Below, piece by piece: positions 20,034-29,000 of a stretch of 64,000 bases of DNA; positions within the stretch are counted from its first letter, which is position 1, and each line of letters starts with the position of its first letter. Both the position numbers and the translations under genes were made by a program. The stretch comes from JBLEFH01 sp047345645 (lineage in GTDB: Bacteria; Pseudomonadota; Alphaproteobacteria; Rhodobacterales; Rhodobacteraceae). The stretch lies in the NCBI GenBank assembly GCA_047345645.1, contig JBLEFH010000001.1; one strand, written 5' to 3'. Under the pieces are notes generated by a model. That model was not told the origin of the DNA and searched no databases. It was given only the letters and a program-made list of their open reading frames with translations.

Positions 20034-21518
20034 TTAATGGCCGAGAAGTTCGTCCATAGCGCCCGGTTTATCATGGATGGCGAGTTTATCCACGATGGTC
20101 TCCGACGCCGTATTCATGCCGACGATATCGACCTCGGCCCCTTCACGGCGGAATTTCAGCACCGCCATATCGAGCGCCTGCACCGAGGAAATATCCCAGA
20201 TATGCGCGCGACTGACGTCGATGGTGACTTTTTCCGGCGCTTCGCGGAAATCGAAGGCTTTCATGAAATCCTCGGTCGAGGCGAAGAAAAGCTGCCCTTC
20301 GACGCGATAGGTGCGATGCGTGCCGTCCGGCGTGATTTCCGAACTGACGCGGAAGATCTGCGAGATTTTCCCCGCAAAGAAGATGCCCGAAAGCAGCACG
20401 CCAACCATCACACCGATGGCGAGATTATGGGTAAAGACAACGCAAATCACCGTCGCCAGCATCACGATGGAGGAGGATTTCGGATGCGTGCGGAGGTGCA
20501 GGATCGACGACCAGGAGAAGGTCCCGATGGACACCATGATCATGATCGCCACCAGCGCCGCCATCGGAATCCGCGCGACCCAGTCCCCCAGAACCACGAT
20601 GAAAAACAGGAGCATCACCCCCGCGGTGAAGGTCGAGAGCCGTCCGCGCCCGCCGGATTTTACGTTGATGATCGACTGGCCAATCATGGCGCAGCCCGCC
20701 ATACCGCCGATAAAGCCGGTTGCTGTGTTGGCAAGGCCCTGACCGATACATTCCTGATGGCGGTTGGACGGCGTATCCGTCAGATCATCCACGATATTCT
20801 GCGTCATCAGGCTTTCAAGCAGCCCGACCACCGCCACCGCGAGCGAATAGGGGAAGATGATCTTCAACGTCTCAAGATTGAGCGGAATGTCCGGCAGGAG
20901 GAACACCGGCAGCGTGTCCGGAAGCTCGCCCATGTCCCCAACAGTGCGCACGTCGAGGCCGAGCATGAGCGACAGCGCGGTGATCACAACGATGGTGACG
21001 AGCGGGGAGGGGATCGCGCGGGTGAGATAGGGGAAGAGATAGATGATCCCGAGGCCGAGCGCGACGAGCAGATAGGTGATGTTCGGCACGTCGATGAGTT
21101 CGGGCAGCTGCGCCATAAAGATGAGGATCGCCAAGGCGTTAACGAAGCCGGTCATGACCGAGCGCGACACGAAGCGCATGACATTGCCGAGCTTGAGGAA
21201 CCCTGCAAGGATCTGAAGGAGACCCGCCAGCACCGTGGCCGCAAGCAGATATTGCAGCCCGTATTCCTTCACCAATGTCACCATGAGCACCGCCGTCGCC
21301 GCCGTCGCCGCGGAGATCATGCCCGGTCGCCCGCCCGTGATCGCCGTGATCACCGCAATCGAGAAGGACGCATAAAGCCCGACCTTCGGGTCCACGCCAG
21401 CGATGATCGAGAACGCAATCGCCTCCGGGATCAGCGCAAGGGCCACGACGAGGCCGGAGAGCAAGTCCCCGCGAATATTGCTGGTCCACTGGCGGCGATA
21501 AGCATCAAGCGAAATCAT
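20034..21518 (-). CDS. SulP-family anion permease with STAS domain
   Basis: 494 residues: SulP transmembrane core (ALIPEAIAFSIIAGVDPKVGLYASF, GGRPGMISAATAATAVLM, GFIGGMAGCAMIGQSIINVKSGGRGRLSTF) and a C-terminal STAS domain (about 400-490). Members carry sulfate, bicarbonate or other anions; the substrate cannot be read from sequence. A GGGAGA site precedes the ATG. It leads a two-gene unit with usp. Because it lies next to a putative selenium importer, a sulfate/selenate role is possible but unsupported. Confidence 0.9.
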   Translation of the reverse strand: MISLDAYRRQWTSNIRGDLLSGLVVALALIPEAIAFSIIAGVDPKVGLYASFSIAVITAITGGRPGMISAATAATAVLMVTLVKEYGLQYLLAATVLAGLLQILAGFLKLGNVMRFVSRSVMTGFVNALAILIFMAQLPELIDVPNITYLLVALGLGIIYLFPYLTRAIPSPLVTIVVITALSLMLGLDVRTVGDMGELPDTLPVFLLPDIPLNLETLKIIFPYSLAVAVVGLLESLMTQNIVDDLTDTPSNRHQECIGQGLANTATGFIGGMAGCAMIGQSIINVKSGGRGRLSTFTAGVMLLFFIVVLGDWVARIPMAALVAIMIMVSIGTFSWSSILHLRTHPKSSSIVMLATVICVVFTHNLAIGVMVGVLLSGIFFAGKISQIFRVSSEITPDGTHRTYRVEGQLFFASTEDFMKAFDFREAPEKVTIDVSRAHIWDISSVQALDMAVLKFRREGAEVDIVGMNTASETIVDKLAIHDKPGAMDELLGH

Positions 21519-21844
21519 GGCATCTCCCTGCCGGCGGTCCGGCGATCAGGTCACGAATGAGCGAAAGTTGCGCCCCGCATAAAGCGACGTGGGGGAGATT
21601 CCAAGGGTTTTGGCGGGATTTGGCGTGAGAGGGATGCGCTGTGGTGCTGGTTTGGCAGTTGTTTTGTCGATTGCTCACCCTCTATCCAAAACAACTTCGC
21701 CCTGCAAACAGACGCGACATTTAGCACGCGCATGAGCGCCGCTTACAAAAATCAGGTGGCATCAAATGGTGCTAACCATTTGGGCGCAAAACTTTCATAT
21801 TTATAAGATTATTTCCCCAAGCACCCTCGCCGCCAGCGAAAATT

Positions 21845-21931
21845 TGGTGCCCAGGAGAGGACTCGAACCTCCACATCTATACAGATACTAGCACCTGAAG
21901 CTAGCGCGTCTACCAATTCCGCCACCTGGGC
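21845..21931 (-). tRNA. tRNA-Leu, anticodon CAG
   Basis: 87 nt with encoded CCA. Acceptor stem GCCCAGG/CCTGGGC, D-arm GGCGGAATTGGTAGACGC, anticodon stem CTAGC/GCTAG with loop TTCAGGT giving CAG, long class II variable arm, and T-arm GAGGTTCGAGTCCTC. The rest of the 596-bp gap (21519-22114) shows no gene; an AT-rich region upstream of the SulP gene probably holds its promoter. Confidence 0.97.
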
Positions 21932-22114
21932 AAGGTGTCTTAGGTGCGCGGTTGGTATCGCTCGGGCCCTAGGGAGTCAATGGGCAAAACGCGCGGGCCG
22001 GGAAGAAAATCGGCGGGCCGGCGCAGGCGCTTTGGGAGATGTTTAAGGGGAATCTCCTTGTCCGCTGGCCTGCGGCGTTTTAGGACTGGAGGGACTGCTT
22101 TTTAGGAGAGAGCT

Positions 22115-23113
22115 ATGGACGGCAACGCACCCATTGCAGTGGTATTTGGCGGATCCGGGTTTCTGGGGCGCTATATCGTCAAACGTCTGGCGGATCGCGG
22201 ATGGCGGGTGCGTGTGGCGACGCGGCGGCCGCATGAGGCGGGGTTTGTCCGGCCTTATGGCTATGTGGGGCAAGTCGAGCCGTTCCAATGCAATCTGCGC
22301 TATCCCGAAAGCGTTGCGGCGATGATGCTGGGGGCGGATGCGGTGGTGAACTGCGTCGGGATCCTCAATTCTTTCGGCAAGAACGACTTTGAGTCCGTGC
22401 AGGAAGAGGGTGCGGCGACCATTGCGGAGCTGGCGTCCAAGGCGGGGATTACCAGGATGGTGCATGTCTCGGCCATCGGCGCGGATGCTGAGAGCGAGAG
22501 CATCTATGCGCAGACCAAGGCGTCAGGTGAGGCGGCGGTGCAGAAATATATGCCGTCGGCGGTGATCCTGCGTCCGTCGATCCTGTTTGGCGCGGAAGAC
22601 GGGTTCTTCAACAAATTTGCGGGCATGGCGCGGATGATGCCGGTGCTGCCGGTGACCGCGGCGGATACGAAATTCCAGCCGGTTTATGTGGATGATGTGG
22701 CTGCGGCGGCGGTCAATGCGATCATTGATGGCGCGAAGCCGGGCATTTACGAGCTGGGCGGGCCGGAGATTAAAAGCTTCCGCGAGCTGATGGAGCAGAT
22801 GCTTGACGTCATCATGCTCAAGCGTCCGGTGATCAATATGCCGACGGGCCTGATGAAAATTCAGGCGGGTGTGCTGGATATGGCGCAGAAGTTGAGTTTC
22901 GGGCTTTTCGAGAACACGATGATCACGCGCGACCAGATCACTTTGCTCAATTCGGGCGACAATGTGGTTGCGGCGGATATGCCGGGGCTGACCGATCTTG
23001 GGGTCTCGCCGGTCGCGATGGAGACGGTGCTGGAAAGCTATCTCTACCGGTTCCGCAAAGAGGGTCAGTATACGGAGATGACCCAGAGCGCGAAGAACCT
23101 GCGCCAGAACTGA
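22115..23113 (+). CDS. NDUFA9-like NAD(P)-binding protein (complex I associated / epimerase fold)
   Basis: 332 residues of the atypical short-chain dehydrogenase fold. Nucleotide-binding motif GGSGFLGRYIVKRL lies at about residues 11-24, followed by VHVSAIGADAES and YAQTKASGE, which supply the SDR Ser and a Tyr/Lys-like pair. Alphaproteobacterial members resemble mitochondrial complex I subunit NDUFA9. An AGGAGAG site precedes the ATG. Its TGA abuts the stop of uppP on the other strand with no spacer. Confidence 0.85.
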   Translation: MDGNAPIAVVFGGSGFLGRYIVKRLADRGWRVRVATRRPHEAGFVRPYGYVGQVEPFQCNLRYPESVAAMMLGADAVVNCVGILNSFGKNDFESVQEEGAATIAELASKAGITRMVHVSAIGADAESESIYAQTKASGEAAVQKYMPSAVILRPSILFGAEDGFFNKFAGMARMMPVLPVTAADTKFQPVYVDDVAAAAVNAIIDGAKPGIYELGGPEIKSFRELMEQMLDVIMLKRPVINMPTGLMKIQAGVLDMAQKLSFGLFENTMITRDQITLLNSGDNVVAADMPGLTDLGVSPVAMETVLESYLYRFRKEGQYTEMTQSAKNLRQN

Positions 23114-23917
23114 TTACGTATAAGCGATCAGCAGTAGGATCACGCCGAGGATCACGCGGTAAATCACATAAGGCGTGTAGCTGACCGAGCGCAGCAGGCG
23201 CATCATCAGCGTGAGCGCGCCCATGGCGGCGATGAAGGACAGGACGGCGCCGATGGCCGCGTCGCGCATCAGGCCGGAGGTCTCGCTTCCGATCAAATCG
23301 AGACTGAGGAGCGCGCCGGAGGCGATGATCGTCGGGATCGACATGAGCATTGCTATCTTGGCGGCGCTTGTGCGGTCATATCCGAGGGCGCGTGCACCGG
23401 TGATGCAGATGCCGGATCGGGATGTGCCGGGGATGAGCGCCACAGCCTGCCAGAGACCGAGGGTGACCGCGTCTTTGACGTTCCAGTCGCCGTCACTCTT
23501 CACGGTCGCGCCGCGTTGGTCGAAGATATAGAGCAGGATGCCGAAGCCGAGCATGGTCCAGCCGAGCACAGCCATGGAGCGTAGCGCATCGGAGAGGCCG
23601 GTCGCCTTGAGGATGAAGCCGGCGAGGATCACGGGGATCGTGGCGATGATGAGCAGAAGCGCCAGCCGGGCCTCTTCGGTCTGCCTGCGGCCGGTGACGA
23701 GATGGCCGAGGCCGCGGAGCGCCTTCACGGAATCCGCCCAGAAATAGAGTATCACCGCGAAGAGTGTGCCGACATGCACAGCCACGTCGAGCGCCAGCCC
23801 CTGATCGGCCCAGCCTGTGAGCATCGGGACGAGGACGAGGTGACCCGAGGATGAGACCGGCAGAAATTCCGTGATTCCCTGCACGAGCGCGAGGACAATA
23901 AGCTGAATCAGTGGCAT
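23114..23917 (-). CDS. uppP: Undecaprenyl-diphosphatase UppP (BacA)
   Basis: About 267 residues, polytopic membrane enzyme that dephosphorylates undecaprenyl diphosphate to recycle the lipid carrier for peptidoglycan; extra copies give bacitracin resistance. Catalytic motifs VQGITEFLPVSSSGHL and PGTSRSG are intact. Two ATGs lie in tandem (23920 and 23917); the second has the better spacing to GGAG. Confidence 0.95.
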   Translation of the reverse strand: MPLIQLIVLALVQGITEFLPVSSSGHLVLVPMLTGWADQGLALDVAVHVGTLFAVILYFWADSVKALRGLGHLVTGRRQTEEARLALLLIIATIPVILAGFILKATGLSDALRSMAVLGWTMLGFGILLYIFDQRGATVKSDGDWNVKDAVTLGLWQAVALIPGTSRSGICITGARALGYDRTSAAKIAMLMSIPTIIASGALLSLDLIGSETSGLMRDAAIGAVLSFIAAMGALTLMMRLLRSVSYTPYVIYRVILGVILLLIAYT

Positions 23918-24149
23918 CATGGCTCCGAGGGTCTATCGTCGCGCGGACCATATCCCCAGAGATTCGCAGGCGATAGAGCTATAATAGGTCCGGTATTTTA
24001 CCTATTTATGCCGATTTTTCTGGCGAAATTATGCGGCGGGTCGAAAAAAGAGACAAATAGGTCAGTATGTGATACTTTTTTGACTCGAGGTCGCCCCGTA
24101 TAAGCGGCGCAAAGGGCTTTGCCCAGCCACAGCCAACAGGATGCACGCC

Positions 24150-25586
24150 ATGGCCAAACAGCCGATGCTCAAATTCGTCTCGACCGAGCGCGACATGCCG
24201 GAGAAGCGTAAAGCGGATGCGCGCCGGGATGATTTCCACGAGATCTATGCCGAATTTGCCGAGGCGAAGGCCGAAGAGCAGGCGAGCCGTTGTTCGCAAT
24301 GCGGGGTGCCGTATTGCCAGACGCATTGCCCGCTGCACAACAATATCCCTGACTGGCTGCGCATGACCGCGACGGGCCGTCTGCGCGAGGCTTATGAGAT
24401 CAGCCAAGCGACCAACACCTTCCCGGAGATCTGCGGCCGCATCTGCCCGCAGGACCGTCTGTGCGAGGGCAACTGCGTGATCGAGCAATCGGGTCACGGC
24501 ACGGTCACGATTGGCGCGGTGGAGAAATATATCACCGACACGGCGTGGGAAGAGGGCTGGGTTCAGCCGCTCAAGCCCGCTGAAGAACGCAGCGAGAGCG
24601 TGGGTATCATCGGTGCCGGTCCGGCGGGTCTGGCGGCGGCGGATGCGCTGCGCCGCGCGGGTGTGCAGGTGACGGTGTATGATCGCTATGACCGCTCGGG
24701 CGGGCTGCTGACCTACGGGATTCCGGGCTTCAAGCTGGAGAAAGAGGTGGTGATGCGTCGCCACAAGCAGCTTGAGGACGGGGGTGTGACCTTCAAACTC
24801 AACTGCAATGTCGGCACGGACATTTCTTTCGCCGATATTCGCGCCGAGCATGACGCGGTGCTGATTGCAACGGGCGTTTATAAGAGCCGCGATCTTGGCG
24901 GGCCGGGCGCGGGTCTTGGCGGGATCGTCAAGGCGATCGACTATCTCACCGCCTCCAACCGTCAGAATTTCGGGGACAAAGTGCCGGAGATCGAAAGCGG
25001 CGAGCTTTGGGCGGAAGGCAAGCGTGTCGTCGTGATCGGCGGCGGCGATACGGCGATGGACTGCGTGCGCACGGCGATCCGTCAGGGCGCGACCTCGGTG
25101 AAATGTCTCTACCGCCGCGACCGCGCGAATATGCCGGGTTCGGTCCGCGAGACTCAGAATGCCGAAGAAGAGGGCGTCGAATTCGTCTGGCTCTCCGCGC
25201 CGAAAGGGTTCACCGGCGATGACAATGTGAGCGGCGTGCGCGTCGCGAAGATGCGCCTTGGCGCGGCGGACGCGACGGGCCGCCAGTCCCCCGAGGAAAT
25301 CGAGGGCGCGGATTACACCGAAGAGGCGGATCTCGTCATCAAGGCGCTTGGTTTCGAGCCGGAAGAACTGCCGACGCTTTGGGAAACGCCGGAGCTTGAA
25401 GTCACCCGCTGGGGGACCGTGAAGGCCGATTTCATCACCAAGCAGACGGCGCTTCCCGGCGTCTATGCGGCGGGCGACATCGTGCGCGGTGCGTCGCTGG
25501 TGGTCTGGGGGATCCGCGATGGCCGCGATGCGGCGGATGCGATCCTCAAAGGCTTCGGCGCGACGGCGCAGATCGCGGCGGAATAA
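24150..25586 (+). CDS. gltD: Glutamate synthase (NADPH) small subunit
   Basis: 478 residues from MAKQPMLKF, preferred over an ATG nine bases upstream because AGGA lies 8 nt before it. Two Cys clusters (CSQCGVPYCQTHCP and CGRICPQDRLCEGNC) bind [4Fe-4S] centres; FAD motif GIIGAGPAGLAAAD and NADPH motif VVIGGGDTAMDC are present. It passes NADPH electrons to GltB for conversion of glutamine plus 2-oxoglutarate to two glutamates. A 229-bp gap precedes it with AT-rich promoter-like sequence. Confidence 0.96.
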   Translation: MAKQPMLKFVSTERDMPEKRKADARRDDFHEIYAEFAEAKAEEQASRCSQCGVPYCQTHCPLHNNIPDWLRMTATGRLREAYEISQATNTFPEICGRICPQDRLCEGNCVIEQSGHGTVTIGAVEKYITDTAWEEGWVQPLKPAEERSESVGIIGAGPAGLAAADALRRAGVQVTVYDRYDRSGGLLTYGIPGFKLEKEVVMRRHKQLEDGGVTFKLNCNVGTDISFADIRAEHDAVLIATGVYKSRDLGGPGAGLGGIVKAIDYLTASNRQNFGDKVPEIESGELWAEGKRVVVIGGGDTAMDCVRTAIRQGATSVKCLYRRDRANMPGSVRETQNAEEEGVEFVWLSAPKGFTGDDNVSGVRVAKMRLGAADATGRQSPEEIEGADYTEEADLVIKALGFEPEELPTLWETPELEVTRWGTVKADFITKQTALPGVYAAGDIVRGASLVVWGIRDGRDAADAILKGFGATAQIAAE

Positions 25587-25588
25587 CC

Positions 25589-26014
25589 ATGGCGACGCAA
25601 AAAGGACAGTGCATGTGCGGGGCGGTCACTTTCACCGCAACCGACGCGGAGCCGGAAGTTCACGCCTGCCATTGCGAGATGTGCCGCCGCTGGACGACGG
25701 CAGCGTTTCTCGCGGTCTCGGTCGGCAAGGACAATCTCGCTGTGGAAGGCCCGGTCGTCTGGCGAGACACCTCGGATTGGGCCAAACGCGGCTGGTGTAA
25801 GGACTGCGGCACGCCGCTTTTCTACCGGATCACCGCGGAAGGGCCGATGGAGGGACATTGGGAAGTCTCGATGGGCGCCTTTGACGATCCGAGCGGCTTC
25901 GCCTTCACCAAGGAAATTTTCATCGACCGCAAGCCCGGCAATTTTGCCTTCCACGGCGCGGATCGCGAAACCATGACGGCGGAGCAGGTCTTCGCCATGT
26001 TCGGCGACCTTTGA
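25589..26014 (+). CDS. GFA-family (glutathione-dependent formaldehyde-activating-like) zinc protein
   Basis: 141 residues. Cys motifs CMCGAV, CHCEMCRRW and CKDCGTPLF are the zinc ligands of the GFA/CENP-V fold. True formaldehyde activation has been questioned even for the founding enzyme, so only the fold is claimed. It begins 2 bp after gltD and ends 59 bp before gltB, so it is inserted within the glutamate synthase operon. Confidence 0.9.
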   Translation: MATQKGQCMCGAVTFTATDAEPEVHACHCEMCRRWTTAAFLAVSVGKDNLAVEGPVVWRDTSDWAKRGWCKDCGTPLFYRITAEGPMEGHWEVSMGAFDDPSGFAFTKEIFIDRKPGNFAFHGADRETMTAEQVFAMFGDL

Positions 26015-26073
26015 CGCCATCACAAAATTTCGGTTCGCAATCATTAGGTTCGAACCAACCGACGGAGGACACC

Positions 26074-29000
26074 ATGACCAAATTTGACGCCAAATGGGTG
26101 GCCGAGCAGGAAGCGCATCGCGCCTATCTCGCGGAGCATGGGATGTATAACCCCGAGGATGAGCATAGCTCTTGCGGGGTCGGGCTGGTTGTCTCTATCG
26201 ACGGGACGCCGCGCCGCGAAGTGGTGCAGGCGGGGATCACGGCGCTCAAGGCGATCTGGCACCGGGGCGCGGTCGATGCTGATGGCAAAACCGGCGACGG
26301 CGCGGGCATCCACGTGCAGATCCCGGTCAGCTTCTTTGAGGATCAGATCCGCCGCACGGGCCACGAGCCGGATGATGGCCGCCTTGCCGTGGGCATGGTG
26401 TTCCTGCCGCGTCTCGATTTCGGGGCGCAGGAGCGGGCGCGGACGATTGTGGAGGCCGAAGTTCTCCGCATGGGTCACCGCATCTATGGCTGGCGTCATG
26501 TGCCGGTTGATGTGACCTGCCTTGGCGAGAAAGCCAACGCGACCCGCCCGGAAATCGAGCAGATGCTGATCTCCGACGGCAAGGGTCTCGATGAGGAAGA
26601 TTTCGAGCGCGAACTTTACGTCATGCGCCGCCGGATCGAAAAAGCGATCAGCAATGCGGGCGTGCCGGGCTTTTACATCTGCTCGCTGTCCTGCCGCTCG
26701 ATTATCTACAAGGGCATGATGCTGGCCGAGCAGGTCGCGGTGTTCTACCCGGATCTTGAGGACGAGCGTTTTGAGTCCGCCTTCGCGATCTACCACCAGC
26801 GCTATTCGACCAACACCTTCCCGCAATGGTGGCTGGCGCAGCCCTTCCGGATGCTGGCCCATAACGGCGAGATCAACACGCTCAAGGGCAACCTCAACTG
26901 GATGAAAAGCCACGAGATCCGCATGGCGTCGGATTACTTCGGCGATCTGGCGGATGAGATTAAACCCATCGTGCCGGGCGGCTCGTCCGACAGTGCCGCG
27001 CTCGATGCGGTGTTTGAGGTGGTCGTGCGCGCGGGCCGCTCCGCGCCGATGGCGAAAACCATGCTGGTGCCGGAAAGCTGGTCGAATACCGGCTCCGAAA
27101 TGCCGCAGCCGTGGAAAGACATGTATGCCTATTGCAACTCGGTGATGGAGCCGTGGGACGGTCCCGCCGCGCTCGCCATGACCGATGGTCGTTGGGTTTG
27201 CGCGGGTCTTGACCGGAACGGCTTGCGCCCGATGCGTTATGTTGTGACCGGGGATGGCCTTCTGATCGCGGGCTCCGAGGCCGGGATGGTGCCGGTCGAC
27301 GAGACCACGGTGAAGGAAAAGGGCGCGCTTGGTCCGGGCCAGCTTCTGGCCGTCGATATGCAAGAGGGCAAGCTCTACCACGACACCGAGATCAAGGATG
27401 CGCTGGCCGCCTCGCGCCCGTTTGGCGAGTGGGTCGGCAAGATCACCGATCTGGAGAAAGACCTCGACCACGCCAAGGAAGATGACGGTTATACCGGCGA
27501 TCAGTTGCGCCGCCGCCAGATCGCGGCCGGGTACAGCCTTGAGGAGCTGGAAATGGTCCTCGCGCCGATGGCCGAGGATGGCAAGGAAGCGATTGCGTCC
27601 ATGGGCGATGACACGCCGTCGGCGGTGCTCTCCGAGCAGTATCGCCCGCTCTCGCATTACTTCCGCCAGAACTTCTCCCAGGTGACCAACCCGCCGATTG
27701 ACAGCCTGCGCGAATTCCGCGTGATGAGCCTCAAGACGCGGTTCGGGAACCTCAAAAACGTGCTGGACCAATCCGGCAGCCAGACGGAAATCCTGACGCT
27801 CGACAGCCCGTTCCTCTCGAATGGCTGGTTCAATGCGATGGTGAGCTATCTCGGCGATGGCGTGAAAACGCTCGATTGCACCTACACCACCGATGAAGGG
27901 CTGGAAGCGGCGATTGCGCGGCTCCGGACCGAGGCGGAGGATGCGGTGCGTGCCGGTGCGGCGCATATTGTGCTGACCGACGAGCATCAGGGGCCGGAGC
28001 GCCTGCCGATGCCGATGATCCTCGTGACCAGCGCCGTCCATTCGGGGCTGACCGCCAAGGGTCTGCGGACCTTCGTGTCGCTTAATGTCCGCTCCGCCGA
28101 GTGTATCGACCCGCATTATTTCGCGGTGCTGATCTCCTCCGGTGCGACCACGGTGAACCCGTATCTGGCGCAGGACAGCCTCGCGGATCGCATCCGCCGC
28201 GGCCTGCTCGACGGCGATATCGACACGGCGATGAGCCGCTACCGCACCGCGATTGACCAAGGCTTGCTGAAGATCATGGCGAAGATGGGCATCTCGGTCC
28301 TCTCGTCCTATCGCGGCGGTCTGAATTTCGAGGCGGTTGGCCTCTCCCGTGCGCTTTGCGCGGCCTATTTCCCCGGCATGCACAGCCGCATTTCGGGCAT
28401 CGGAATCCTTGGAATCGAAAAGAAAATCCGCGACGTGCACACCAAGGCGTGGGGTGACGGGCCGGATGTGCTGCCGATTGGCGGTTTTTACAAAGCGCGC
28501 CGCTCGGGCGAGACCCATGCTTGGGAAGCGCGTGCGATGCACGTCCTGCAAACTGCTTGCAAGCGCGGCAATTTCGACATTTGGAAGCAGTATTCCAAGA
28601 TGATGAAGGAGCGCCCGCCGATCCATCTGCGTGATCTGCTCGACTTCAAACCGGCGGCGAAACCCGTACCGCTCGAAGAGGTCGAGAGCATCACCACGAT
28701 CCGCAAGCGGTTCGTGACCCCCGGCATGTCCCTCGGCGCGCTCTCACCCGAGGCGCACCGGACGCTGTCGATCGCCATGAACCGTATCGGCGCGAAGTCC
28801 GACAGCGGCGAGGGCGGCGAGTCCCCCGAGGATTTCACCCCCGAGCCCAATGGCGACAACGCCTCTGCGAAGATCAAGCAGGTCGCGTCGGGTCGGTTCG
28901 GCGTGACGGCGGAATATCTGCTGCATTGTGAAGAGCTTGAGATCAAGGTCGCGCAGGGGGCAAAGCCCGGCGAGGGCGGCCAGCTTCCGGGCATGAAGGT

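Noticed and set aside
20034..21518. SulP as selenate transporter
   Set aside because: Only proximity suggests it; the gene converges with the importer operon and the family has many anions.
24006..24149. A gene in the uppP-gltD gap
   Set aside because: The minus frame here is antisense to gltD and extends only by chance; no start signal.
26044..28626. 860-codon minus frame opposite gltB
   Set aside because: Pure antisense of an essential conserved gene; composition typical of shadow frames.
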